Below, piece after piece: positions 1 through 7,490 of a stretch of DNA of 20,386 bases. The position numbers and the translations under genes are program-made. The notes beneath the pieces are model-generated. The model ran no database searches. It was not told where the DNA came from and was given only the letters and a program-made list of their open reading frames with translations. Positions within the stretch are counted from its first letter, which is position 1. Each line of letters opens with the position of its first letter. This DNA comes from CAZJAH01 sp964544155 (lineage in GTDB: Bacteria; Bacteroidota; Ignavibacteria; Kapaibacteriales; UBA2268). The stretch covers positions 1-20,386 of the forward strand of contig CAZJAH010000046.1 in the NCBI GenBank assembly GCA_964544155.1. The letters are read 5' to 3'.

Positions 1-14
1 TTTGGGAGAAAAAA

Positions 15-1475
15 ATGAAAAAGGCAATCCTGATACTTGTAATAACGCTTTACGCGCTGCCCTGCTTATCCATTGAACTAAAGCAAATTACTTCCATAGA
101 TTATACAGAAACAGGCGGTTATTTCCTGGATATAGAATTATATAAAGAAGGTTTTCTATTAATGGGCTTCAATTCATATCATAACTTGGAAAAATGGTAT
201 AACCGCGAAGGATTTATTATCAGATTTGATAAAGATGGTATGAAATTGTGGGATAGAACTCCTGAAATACACAACAGGCGGGTGACATACCAGAATATTA
301 AAATTAAAGATAATGGTAATATACTTTTTATGGGCAAAGCGTCTCTGGATGTTAATGAATATTTCAATGCCGGTGATTATCTGGTTCTTAAAGAATATGA
401 TGAAGATGGCAATTTAGTTTTTGAGAATGCCGATTCAAGCGCAGGGTATGTGAATCCTAATATTTTTGACAATTATCATTCCAGATTGGGTTTAACAAAC
501 AAGCCTGTTACGTTTTATTCAGAAACAGGGATGACCTGGAAATATCATAAATCATTTAGCATTAAATATGATGACAGGGGCAATTACCTTGAACATTTGC
601 TTTTTGATCCCGGCTATAATAATGGGAATAAAGGTTCAAAATTACTAATAAAGGATTTTCAAACTGCATATAACAACGGCTACTATTTGGTTTGCGGCAT
701 TAGAGGAATTAAAAACATAATAAATGATACTTTAAGAATCGATACTGTCCGCAGGGAAATAATTAAAACAGACGATGAATGTAATATTATCTGGAGTGCT
801 CATTTTGACGAAAGGCTTCAAATAAATAAAGATGACACTTACAGCGGGGATATCAAGATTCATTATATAAACGAAGAAAATGATGAGTTTATAGCCTCAT
901 TCCGAGGCGGAGGCAATTATATAATGAAGGCTGATCAATATGGCGCACCTGTTTGGAAGCTTTTTTTCCATGATGACAATGGCTCTTATTTAATTAATAA
1001 GGTAATTCCATGCAATGCCGGCGGATATATGGTAGCGGGATATTTCGCAAGCGCTGAATATGATGGCGAAGGATTCATTGCCAGGGTTAGCGAAGACGGC
1101 GAATTCCTTTGGGAGCATATTGAAAAAAGCCCCGGCCAGCATTGCGTATGGGAGGATATTATTGAAGCCGACACAAACAGCTTTCTTGTTCTTGAAAGAT
1201 ATAATGACTATACAGGCAGAGTTTACGAATTTACCGACGATATCAGTCCTGTAATTGATTACCATATACCCGAAATGCCCTATACTTACGAGTCCGGCAG
1301 ATACATATTCCCTGAAGGCTCGCGGATAAGGGTTTTCGATATATATGGCAGAGAAATTAAAAATCTCACAGCTAATAACATCATAAATGAAAACCTGCTG
1401 AGCGCCGGAGCCTACCTCGTAAACCTAAGCAATTCCGGCAGAACGCGCACAGTTAAAATATTGGTCAATAGATAA
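15..1475 (+). CDS. Secreted beta-propeller-like protein with T9SS type A sorting domain
   Basis: A 486-residue exported protein. Residues 1-19 form a Sec signal peptide (Lys-Lys, then a hydrophobic stretch ending Pro-Cys-Leu-Ser). The middle shows repeated short blocks of the kind 'G-G/N-Y-aliphatic ... K-x-D-x-x-G-x-x-x-W', for example near residues 60-80, 110-130, 255-265 and 340-370, as in propeller-type repeat proteins. Roughly residues 425-486 match the type A C-terminal domain recognised by the type IX secretion system: VFDIYGREIKNL, then LSAGAYLV, then a Lys-Ile-Leu-Val-Asn-Arg end. In this family the domain is removed during export and the protein is released or anchored at the surface. 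The start is supported by GGGAG at 4-8, six bases before the ATG. A terminator follows at 1482-1514. The passenger's role cannot be told; no catalytic motif is visible. Confidence 0.85.
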   Translation: MKKAILILVITLYALPCLSIELKQITSIDYTETGGYFLDIELYKEGFLLMGFNSYHNLEKWYNREGFIIRFDKDGMKLWDRTPEIHNRRVTYQNIKIKDNGNILFMGKASLDVNEYFNAGDYLVLKEYDEDGNLVFENADSSAGYVNPNIFDNYHSRLGLTNKPVTFYSETGMTWKYHKSFSIKYDDRGNYLEHLLFDPGYNNGNKGSKLLIKDFQTAYNNGYYLVCGIRGIKNIINDTLRIDTVRREIIKTDDECNIIWSAHFDERLQINKDDTYSGDIKIHYINEENDEFIASFRGGGNYIMKADQYGAPVWKLFFHDDNGSYLINKVIPCNAGGYMVAGYFASAEYDGEGFIARVSEDGEFLWEHIEKSPGQHCVWEDIIEADTNSFLVLERYNDYTGRVYEFTDDISPVIDYHIPEMPYTYESGRYIFPEGSRIRVFDIYGREIKNLTANNIINENLLSAGAYLVNLSNSGRTRTVKILVNR

Positions 1476-1481
1476 ACTTAA

Positions 1482-1514
1482 GCCGGGTGGCTTCTACGCC
1501 CGGCCTATTTTTTT
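1482..1514 (+). terminator. Rho-independent terminator of the T9SS cargo gene
   Basis: GCCGGG at 1482-1487 pairs with CCCGGC at 1499-1504 around a short loop, followed by seven T at 1508-1514. It lies 7 bases after the stop codon at 1475. Its T run abuts the stop codon of the convergent gene on the minus strand. Confidence 0.85.
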
Positions 1515-2634
1515 AAACAATTAAAAATCCTTCGGGGAGCAGGCTCGCGGCGAGCATGGCCATATTTATTTCTTTGTGCTGCAGCCAGCCTGGGGAATTT
1601 CTGTTACCATCTACCAGCCAGAAGTTTTCAATTTCACGTGCCGTGAGCTTATTTTCTAAAATTTTATTTATTCCCGCTCTGAATACCAGGTCAACCCCCT
1701 TATCCGCGGCTTTATCAATGGCGTTCATCCCAAGAGAAAGGCCCAGCTCCCTGAATGCCAGCCTCTGCCCCGCGGGCGAGCTTAACTGTTTTTCAGGCCG
1801 GTAAATCTCAAAGCTGTAAATGGCGTCATCGATTAATTGCCGCAAAAGCGAATCATAATTCCTGTTGTTGATCATTATCAGCCGGTAAATATCTGTGAGC
1901 AGTCCGCCCATGCCCAGCATGTCATGAGTTGACCAGGAGCTTTTCTCACAGGCAGTACTCATTTCTTTTATTTCACTTGAGAGAGCCGATGAGTCGATAG
2001 CTCGTTTATCCATCGACGCGGCAATTTCCAGATAAGTGATCAGCCCGTCTATGGGATCATGCTGCCCCATTGAGGGCACCAGCGGCCTGCTTAAGTCAAT
2101 ACTCATTTTCCAGTACATTGCCATACCTTCTCCCGCCCTGTAGGTAAAGGCGGAGTGTGCTTTTTCAGCCAGTTCGCGGGCCCATTTCAGGTATTTGTCA
2201 TCGTTCATTTCCTTTGCCGTTGAGTTAAGCGCGTGCATCCATTTTGTAAGGTAATGAAAATACTGGCCGTCGCGCTCCCACTCGAGCATACGGTCGAATG
2301 GCTCGTTGGTTTGCCTTTCCGGCAGGCCTTTGCCGATTCTGAGACCTCCGGCAGTAGGATGTTCATTGAACTCATCATCGCTAAGGCCGCTAATGGGCCC
2401 TTGCCTCGGGTCGTCTTCCCTGTGGTATCCGAGAGTTTTATGAACATGATTTATTAACTTATGGGCGAGGTTTTTGTAGATTTCACCGCCCGAAACTTGG
2501 TATAATGACAGGTAATTGCAGAGAGCGAAGGCGTCCGTCCAAAGGTATCTTTTCGATGGCGGATCGCCTTCCAGGCCTGTTATCCGGGTGAATTGACCCA
2601 TGATTTCTTTGGCGGCGGCTGTTTTTTTATCCAT
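1513..2634 (-). CDS. Conserved-looking hypothetical protein, probably an alpha/alpha toroid
   Basis: A 373-residue cytoplasmic protein without signal peptide or membrane segment. I do not recognise a named family. The sequence is almost wholly predicted helix, with aromatic-rich helix pairs at regular distance (YLWTDAFALCNYLSLY at about 30-45, YFHYLTKWMHALN at about 125-137, then DPIDGLITYLEIA and MLGMGGLLTDIYRL). This is the look of six-hairpin (alpha/alpha)6 folds found in glycoside hydrolases, epimerases and lanthionine-cyclase-like proteins. Asp, His and Trp residues in the helix ends could line a central cavity, but I cannot assign catalytic residues. It is transcribed alone, convergent with the T9SS gene and divergent from the lipoprotein gene. 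An inverted repeat lies just upstream, at 2642-2667. The fold is inferred and the function unknown. Confidence 0.75.
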   Translation of the reverse strand: MDKKTAAAKEIMGQFTRITGLEGDPPSKRYLWTDAFALCNYLSLYQVSGGEIYKNLAHKLINHVHKTLGYHREDDPRQGPISGLSDDEFNEHPTAGGLRIGKGLPERQTNEPFDRMLEWERDGQYFHYLTKWMHALNSTAKEMNDDKYLKWARELAEKAHSAFTYRAGEGMAMYWKMSIDLSRPLVPSMGQHDPIDGLITYLEIAASMDKRAIDSSALSSEIKEMSTACEKSSWSTHDMLGMGGLLTDIYRLIMINNRNYDSLLRQLIDDAIYSFEIYRPEKQLSSPAGQRLAFRELGLSLGMNAIDKAADKGVDLVFRAGINKILENKLTAREIENFWLVDGNRNSPGWLQHKEINMAMLAASLLPEGFLIV

Positions 2635-2641
2635 TCATGCT

Positions 2642-2667
2642 CCTGTTATATTTTACTATTTAACAGG
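2642..2667. repeat. 7-bp inverted repeat upstream of the 1513-2634 gene
   Basis: CCTGTTA at 2642-2648 and its exact reverse complement TAACAGG at 2661-2667 are separated by a 12-base AT-rich spacer. The element begins 8 bases upstream of the minus-strand ATG at 2634, within the divergent intergenic region. It could be a leader hairpin or an operator. No T run follows in either direction, so it is not a terminator. Confidence 0.35.
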
Positions 2668-2719
2668 TATGAGTAATTAATTTATTTTAATTGCAGATTT
2701 TTAATTATGAACTATATCT

Positions 2720-2727
2720 TAATTTTG
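2720..2727 (+). promoter_or_regulatory. Possible Bacteroidota-type -7 box for the lipoprotein gene
   Basis: TAATTTTG matches the TAnnTTTG element of Bacteroidota primary-sigma promoters and lies 50 bases before the ATG at 2778. No TTG sits at the usual distance upstream; the nearest, at 2691-2693, is about 26 bases away, which is long. The match could be chance in AT-rich DNA. Confidence 0.3.
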
Positions 2728-2777
2728 ACTATTTTATCGCTCATAGTTAGTTCCTTATCACTTAAAGGATTGAGATT

Positions 2778-3446
2778 ATGAAGTTTGTGAAATCTTTCGT
2801 TATTGCCTTATTGTTCTTCGCGGCTTTTGCCTGCAGCGATGATGACCCGCTCGGCCCGAATGAAATCGGCGGCGATACTAATATTGACCTGACTCAGGTG
2901 GGTGAAGAATCAACCGTTTACATCAGCATAGATGATGGACAGGATGTAAGCGCCACTATGACAGTTTTAAGCCGTGAAAACGGAATTGTACGGTATAAAC
3001 TCGAAGCCGACATCGATGAGCTTGAAGATTACGAAATATTCAAAGATATGCTTCCGGAAGGCTTCGTTTCCGAGGACGGTAAGGTTACCACAGAAATGAA
3101 ATTTAAGATCACTTCCGAAGGTATTCAGGATTACTTCCAGGGAGATAAGCCCTGGACTATCGTTAAATATAACGCGAAAGTTGGAGACGAGTACACTATA
3201 ACTACGCCCGAAGGAAATACATTATCACGCAGAGTCACCGAAAAAACGGGCGTGGATGATTGGCCGATTGGATTTATGAACATTAAAACTATTAAGATTG
3301 AACAGGATATGCCGGCCGGTGATGATTACCCCCAAAAGGTTATTTACAGAGCTAACCATAAATTCGGAATTGTCTATATGGAAACAATTTTGAAAGATGG
3401 TACGAGCATTAAAGTTGACATTCTGCCTTTTTTCCTGCTCATTTAA
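2778..3446 (+). CDS. Lipoprotein of unknown function with acidic surface-export-like signal
   Basis: A 222-residue predicted lipoprotein. The signal peptide at residues 1-18 ends in a lipobox-like Ala-Ala-Phe-Ala before Cys19, which would be lipidated. The residues after the cysteine are Ser-Asp-Asp-Asp, resembling the lipoprotein export signal described in Bacteroidota that sends lipoproteins to the outer leaflet. The mature part is rich in acidic residues and short beta-strand-like stretches, with blocks such as VYISIDDGQDV and YNAKVGDEYTI. No enzyme motif is visible. It resembles the many small 'CSDDD' lipoproteins of the phylum, but I cannot name a family. A terminator at 3469-3495 separates it from the DJ-1/PfpI gene. 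Confidence 0.8.
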   Translation: MKFVKSFVIALLFFAAFACSDDDPLGPNEIGGDTNIDLTQVGEESTVYISIDDGQDVSATMTVLSRENGIVRYKLEADIDELEDYEIFKDMLPEGFVSEDGKVTTEMKFKITSEGIQDYFQGDKPWTIVKYNAKVGDEYTITTPEGNTLSRRVTEKTGVDDWPIGFMNIKTIKIEQDMPAGDDYPQKVIYRANHKFGIVYMETILKDGTSIKVDILPFFLLI

Positions 3447-3468
3447 AAACAAACAAAGATATTTTTAT

Positions 3469-3495
3469 AGCCGGGTAGTAATATCCGGCTTTTTT
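3469..3495 (+). terminator. Rho-independent terminator of the lipoprotein gene
   Basis: AGCCGG at 3469-3474 pairs with CCGGCT at 3485-3490, extendable by a G-T pair, with an 8- to 10-base loop, followed by five further T at 3491-3495. It lies 22 bases after the stop codon. The next gene starts 28 bases beyond it, so that gene needs read-through or a promoter within or before the hairpin. Confidence 0.8.
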
Positions 3496-3523
3496 AATTA
3501 ATTATTAAAGAAATCTTACTAAT

Positions 3524-4105
3524 ATGAAAAAAGTACTTTTATTACTTGCCGATGGCTTCGAGAGCTATGAAGCAAGCGCTTTCATCGATGTTATCGGATG
3601 GAATTTAGTAGATGGCGACGGTTCCGCAAAACTGATAAGCTGCGGCTTTAGCAGAGTTGTGAACACATCCTTCGGGCAAAAGTTCATCCCTGATATATTG
3701 ATCGATGAAGTAAACCCCGGCGAATTCGATGCCCTGGCTATCCCGGGCGGATTTGTGGAATATGACTTCTACAAGGAAGCCTATGATGAGAAATTCCTGG
3801 ATATAATCCGCCGCTTTGATGATAGCGGTAAGCTGATCGCCTCTATCTGCGTGGCATCGCTTGCCATCGGGAAAAGCGGTGCGCTCCGTGGACGCGAAGG
3901 TACTACCTACGGCGTAAAACCTGAAAGGCAGGAAGAGCTGCGCGGCTACGGCGTGCGCGTAGTTAATCAGCCCATTGTTACGGACGGAAATATCATTACA
4001 TCATGGGATCCATCGACTGCCATAGATGTAGCTTTTGAATTGCTGGAAAGGCTCACGAGCAGAGAAAACGCGGCCCACATACGGAATATCATGGGATTTA
4101 AATAA
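3524..4105 (+). CDS. DJ-1/PfpI family protein
   Basis: A 193-residue protein covering a complete DJ-1/PfpI domain, the usual length for a single-domain member. The N-terminal strand and turn KKVLLLLADGFESYEAS carries Glu16 at the place of the conserved glutamate that polarises the cysteine. AIPGG at 72-76 is the family's glycine turn. Cys109, in ASICVASLAI, is the reactive 'nucleophile elbow' cysteine. Members include protein deglycase-type/chaperone DJ-1, PfpI-like enzymes and isonitrile hydratases, and sequence alone does not separate them. The Tyr-Gly-Val-Lys-Pro-Glu region and Asp-Pro-Ser-Thr-Ala-Ile near 162-167 are in keeping with the DJ-1/ThiJ branch. It is cytoplasmic, with no signal peptide. 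There is no clear ribosome binding site. Confidence 0.88.
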   Translation: MKKVLLLLADGFESYEASAFIDVIGWNLVDGDGSAKLISCGFSRVVNTSFGQKFIPDILIDEVNPGEFDALAIPGGFVEYDFYKEAYDEKFLDIIRRFDDSGKLIASICVASLAIGKSGALRGREGTTYGVKPERQEELRGYGVRVVNQPIVTDGNIITSWDPSTAIDVAFELLERLTSRENAAHIRNIMGFK

Positions 4106-4135
4106 AAAAGCCGCCTCAGCGCTAACCGGGGCGGC
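4104..4135 (-). terminator. Rho-independent terminator of the speA transcript
   Basis: Read on the minus strand, GCCGCCCC and GAGGCGGC (plus-strand arms 4128-4135 and 4110-4117, one G-T pair) form an 8-bp stem with a 10-base loop, followed by six T (plus-strand A at 4104-4109). It lies 21 bases after the speA stop. The plus-strand DJ-1 gene ends at 4105 and may also be stopped by the stem, but with a much poorer T run. Confidence 0.8.
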
Positions 4136-4155
4136 AATGATTTTCGGAATTGATT

Positions 4156-6045
4156 CTACTCCAAATATGTATAGCCGTAAAGGCCCGACCTGTAATTGGA
4201 TAAGAATTCTTTACCTTCTTCAGAGCTGATGTGCCCGGCTTTAACCGATGAAGTGACCCATACTTCCATTGCGCGTACCAGTTTTTTGGAATCATACTCC
4301 ACGTAATTGAGTACCTCAGCTACGGTTTCCCCGTCGAGAATCTGCTTTATTTCATATCCGTCTTTATCCACAGAAACATGCACCGCGTTGGTATCGCCGA
4401 AGAGATTATGCAGGTCGCCGAGTATCTCCTGATAGGCGCCCACAAGGAATACCCCGAGGTAATAGGCATCATTTTTCTTAAAGTCATGAACGGGCAGATA
4501 ATAACTCATATCCCTGACGCCTATGAACCTGTCTATCTTTCCGTCGGAATCGCAGGTAATATCCTGCAGAGTAGCAAGGCGGTTTGGCTGCTCGTTAAGC
4601 CTGTGTATCGGCATGACAGGGAAAATCTGATCGATAGCCCAAGAATCCGGTAATGACTGGAACAGCGAGAAATTGCAGAAATACTTATCCGCGAGCATTC
4701 GCTGAAGCCTGTTCAATTCCTCGGGTGGATGCTTCAGTTCGCTGCTTATTGTATTTATCTTTCTCGCGATGCTCCAGAAGAGCCTTTCAGTCAGAGCGCG
4801 TGTTTTAAGATCGAGCAGTCCCAGGCTGAATAGGTCGAGGGCTTCCTCGCGTATCTGCTGGGCGTCGTGCCATGCTTCCAGCATTCGCGGTTGAGTTAGA
4901 GTTTCCAGCAGATTAGCCAGCTCTCTGACCAGCTCATGGTCATCCTCGCTTATCTCATAGTCATTTTTCCAAAGCGGCATATAGGTTCTTTCAAGTACGT
5001 CGAAAATCAGCACAGAATGATGCGCTGTCAGCGATCTGCCCGATTCGGTAATAATATTCGGATGAGGAAGATCATGTTTGTCGGCTGCGTCAGATATAGT
5101 CGCTACCGCATCATTGGCATATTCCTGAATGGAATAATTAATACTGCTTTGCGTAGAGGAGCGCGTTCCGTCATAATCTACGCCGAGCCCTCCGCCAATA
5201 TCGAAAAATTCTACACCGCAGCCCATCTGTCTTAGCTGCACATAAAAGTGTGAGGCTTCTCTCAGCGCAGTTTTAATTCGGCGTATCTTGGTTACCTGGC
5301 TGCCAATATGGAAGTGAATAAGCTTAACGCAGTCTTTCATATCCTCCTGCGCGACTATGTCGACAGCAGCCATAAGCTCACTCGCGGAAAGGCCGAATTT
5401 ACTTCGGTCACCGCCGGATTCTTCCCATTTTCCTGAGCCAGCCGAAGCCAGTTTAATCCTTATCCCAATGTTGGGCCTTACCTTAATCTTTTTAGCAAGG
5501 CGGATAATCAGCTTAAGTTCATTAAGTTTTTCCACAACGAGATATATGCTTTTGCCCATCTTCTGCGCCAGTAAAGCCAGCTCGATGAAATCTTCATCTT
5601 TGTAACCGTTGCAGATAATCAGCGAATCAGAATCTGTAGCCATAGCCAGTACAGCATGCAGTTCCGGTTTGGAACCGGCTTCCAGGCCGATGTTATAATC
5701 TTTACCGTGTCGCATTATTTCTTCAACAACAGGCCGCACCTGGTTTACCTTTATGGGATAGACCATAAAGCTCTCACCTTTATAATCGTATTCTTCGGCT
5801 GATCTTTCGAAGCATGCGGTTATGGTTTCCAGTCTGTTGGCAAGTATATCGGGAAATCTGACAAGAACGGGGGTTGTGACATCCCTTAGAGAAAGTTCGT
5901 CTATAAGCTCTTTGAGGTCCACTTCCACGCCGTTTTTGGCCGGGGCAACATAAACATTTCCTTTATTATTGATATTGAAATACTCAATGCCCCAGCCGCC
6001 AATATTATATAACTCCTCGGAGTCCTCAATTTTCCATTTTCTCAT
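4156..6045 (-). CDS. speA: Biosynthetic arginine decarboxylase
   Basis: A 629-residue PLP enzyme of the alanine-racemase-fold decarboxylases. It converts L-arginine to agmatine plus CO2, the first step of the agmatine route to putrescine and spermidine. Landmarks are PLP lysine Lys99 in YPIKVNQ, HFHIGSQ at 244-250, the phosphate-binding GGG at 284-286, ESGR at 334-337 and the C-terminal-domain cysteine Cys498 in DITCDSDG, which completes the active site across the dimer. The length and the insertion between barrel and C-terminal domain fit SpeA rather than ornithine or diaminopimelate decarboxylase, which are about 400 residues. No other polyamine gene is in the window. The thiolase gene lies 80 bases upstream on the same strand, so co-transcription is possible. 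No good ribosome binding site is seen. Confidence 0.96.
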   Translation of the reverse strand: MRKWKIEDSEELYNIGGWGIEYFNINNKGNVYVAPAKNGVEVDLKELIDELSLRDVTTPVLVRFPDILANRLETITACFERSAEEYDYKGESFMVYPIKVNQVRPVVEEIMRHGKDYNIGLEAGSKPELHAVLAMATDSDSLIICNGYKDEDFIELALLAQKMGKSIYLVVEKLNELKLIIRLAKKIKVRPNIGIRIKLASAGSGKWEESGGDRSKFGLSASELMAAVDIVAQEDMKDCVKLIHFHIGSQVTKIRRIKTALREASHFYVQLRQMGCGVEFFDIGGGLGVDYDGTRSSTQSSINYSIQEYANDAVATISDAADKHDLPHPNIITESGRSLTAHHSVLIFDVLERTYMPLWKNDYEISEDDHELVRELANLLETLTQPRMLEAWHDAQQIREEALDLFSLGLLDLKTRALTERLFWSIARKINTISSELKHPPEELNRLQRMLADKYFCNFSLFQSLPDSWAIDQIFPVMPIHRLNEQPNRLATLQDITCDSDGKIDRFIGVRDMSYYLPVHDFKKNDAYYLGVFLVGAYQEILGDLHNLFGDTNAVHVSVDKDGYEIKQILDGETVAEVLNYVEYDSKKLVRAMEVWVTSSVKAGHISSEEGKEFLSNYRSGLYGYTYLE

Positions 6046-6125
6046 CTGATTACGTATGGATTAATTTTCAAAAATGAATAGACAAAATTTATCCGGCTAT
6101 ATTTTAGGACAGTTTTGCCTGAATT

Positions 6126-7295
6126 CTATACCTCAACTATCATTGCCACGGCTTCTCCGCCGCCTATACACAGCGATGCCATTCCAAGCTTCTTGCCGGT
6201 GCGTTTGAGCGCGTAAATAAGCGTTGTAAGTATCCTCGCGCCCGATGCCCCTATGGGATGTCCCAGCGCTATGGCGCCACCGTGAATATTGATTTTGTCA
6301 TAGGGGATATTCAGCTCTTTGGCGGTAACTATGGGTACTGTGGCAAAGGCTTCGTTAATTTCAAAAAGGTCAATATCATCCAAAGATATACCGGCCCTTT
6401 CGGCGGCTTTTTTCATAGCCTGTACTGGAGCGGTGGTAAACCATTCCGGTTTCTGGGCGTGCGTGGCATAAGTAATTACCTTTGCTAAAGGCTTTGCATC
6501 CATTGCCCTGGCCTTTTCTAGTGACATAACCACAACCGCTGAAGCGCCGTCATCGATCGATGAAGCATTTGCGGCGGTTACCGTTCCTTCCTTCTGGAAT
6601 ACAGGCTTAAGCTGGGGAATTTTTTCAAATTTTACTTTTGCGGGCTCTTCATCTTTATCAATGATAGTATCGCCCTTTCTTCCGGAAATAGTTATCGGAG
6701 AGATTTCATCATTGAACCATCCGCTATCCTGCGCTTTTTGTGCTCTTTTATAGCTTTCAACGGCAAATTCGTCCTGCTCCTCCCTGGATATGTTACATTC
6801 TTTGGCGCAAAGCTCGCCGGCAAGGCCCATGTGGAATTTATTATAAACATCCCAGAGCCCGTCGTGTATCATCATGTCGATAAGTTCGCCGTTACCCATG
6901 CGGTAGCCTGTTCTGGCTTTATGCAGAAAGTAAGGCGCGTTAGTCATCGATTCCTGCCCGCCTGCCACTACTATTTCCGAATCACCTGTTGTAATAGACT
7001 GATCGGCAAGCATAACGGATTTAAGCCCGCTGCCGCAAACTTTATTAATAGTCATACACGGAACATGTTCAGGCAGCCCGGCATAAATGGCAGCCTGCCT
7101 TCCGGGGGCCTGTCCTGTGCCTCCCTGTAGAACATGCCCCATGATAACTTCGCTGACATCATCGGGGCTGACTCCCGCGCGTGAAACTGCTTGTTTGATA
7201 GCGTGTGCTCCAAGCTGCGGAGCGCTCATTGCTGAAAGGCCGCCCATGAAAGCGCCAATCGGCGTTCTTACTGCTGATACGATTACGGAATTCAT
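6126..7295 (-). CDS. Acetyl-CoA C-acetyltransferase (thiolase)
   Basis: A 389-residue cytoplasmic thiolase, full length for the family. Catalytic residues are visible: acyl-accepting Cys87 in NKVCGSG, NEAF at 314-317, His346 in GGAIALGHPIGASG and the proton-exchanging Cys376 in SLCIGGG. It catalyses reversible condensation of two acetyl-CoA to acetoacetyl-CoA, or thiolysis of 3-ketoacyl-CoA. Close similarity in feel to AtoB/ThlA/PhaA favours the short-chain biosynthetic type, but substrate length cannot be read from sequence. The start is supported by GGGAG about six bases before the ATG on the minus strand. It is divergent from the MBL-fold gene and lies upstream of speA without an obvious terminator. 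No fatty-acid or polyhydroxyalkanoate partner genes are adjacent. Confidence 0.94.
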   Translation of the reverse strand: MNSVIVSAVRTPIGAFMGGLSAMSAPQLGAHAIKQAVSRAGVSPDDVSEVIMGHVLQGGTGQAPGRQAAIYAGLPEHVPCMTINKVCGSGLKSVMLADQSITTGDSEIVVAGGQESMTNAPYFLHKARTGYRMGNGELIDMMIHDGLWDVYNKFHMGLAGELCAKECNISREEQDEFAVESYKRAQKAQDSGWFNDEISPITISGRKGDTIIDKDEEPAKVKFEKIPQLKPVFQKEGTVTAANASSIDDGASAVVVMSLEKARAMDAKPLAKVITYATHAQKPEWFTTAPVQAMKKAAERAGISLDDIDLFEINEAFATVPIVTAKELNIPYDKINIHGGAIALGHPIGASGARILTTLIYALKRTGKKLGMASLCIGGGEAVAMIVEV

Positions 7296-7365
7296 TAATA
7301 TCTCCCAAAATCTATGAAAAAAAGCCGCTGATCTGCTTTAATCTTACGAAAAGATTGGATTTAAT

Positions 7366-7373
7366 CAAAATTA
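7366..7373 (-). promoter_or_regulatory. Possible -7 box for the thiolase gene
   Basis: On the minus strand this reads TAATTTTG, matching TAnnTTTG, with a TTG on the same strand at 7390-7392, 16 bases upstream. That spacing is slightly shorter than usual for Bacteroidota promoters. It would place the transcript start some 60 bases before the ATG at 7295. This is the best promoter candidate in the divergent region, but it is only a motif match. Confidence 0.35.
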
Positions 7374-7446
7374 TTAATATTTTAATTTACAATAAGGTTA
7401 AAATTAATGAAATTTTTTGTAATTTTTTTTCAATAAAAAAACAATG

Positions 7447-7454
7447 TATATTTG
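7447..7454 (+). promoter_or_regulatory. Possible -7 box for the MBL-lptE-glycosyltransferase operon
   Basis: TATATTTG fits TAnnTTTG and lies 36 bases upstream of the ATG at 7491. A TTTG at 7416-7419 is 27 bases further upstream, longer than the usual spacing, so the -33 element is uncertain. A palindrome lies between this box and the start codon. Confidence 0.35.
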
Positions 7455-7467
7455 CCTGTTTTAACGG

Positions 7468-7485
7468 ACTATTTAACTAAATAGT
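7468..7485. promoter_or_regulatory. 18-bp palindrome just before the MBL-fold gene start
   Basis: ACTATTT at 7468-7474 and AAATAGT at 7479-7485 are exact reverse complements separated by AACT, and the right arm runs into five T (7485-7489) immediately before the ATG at 7491. As DNA it is a symmetric site that could bind a dimeric repressor downstream of the putative promoter. As RNA it is a weak AT hairpin that would sit over the ribosome binding region. Confidence 0.4.
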
Positions 7486-7490
7486 TTTTA

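Noticed and set aside
2707..2781. 24-codon hydrophobic frame overlapping the lipoprotein start by ATGA, as a coupled leader peptide
   Set aside because: It has no ribosome binding site, is AT-rich, and would begin upstream of the transcript start if the TAATTTTG box at 2720-2727 is the promoter.
6738..7130. 130-codon plus-strand frame across the thiolase
   Set aside because: It is antisense to a complete thiolase with all catalytic residues, with no start signal or recognisable product.
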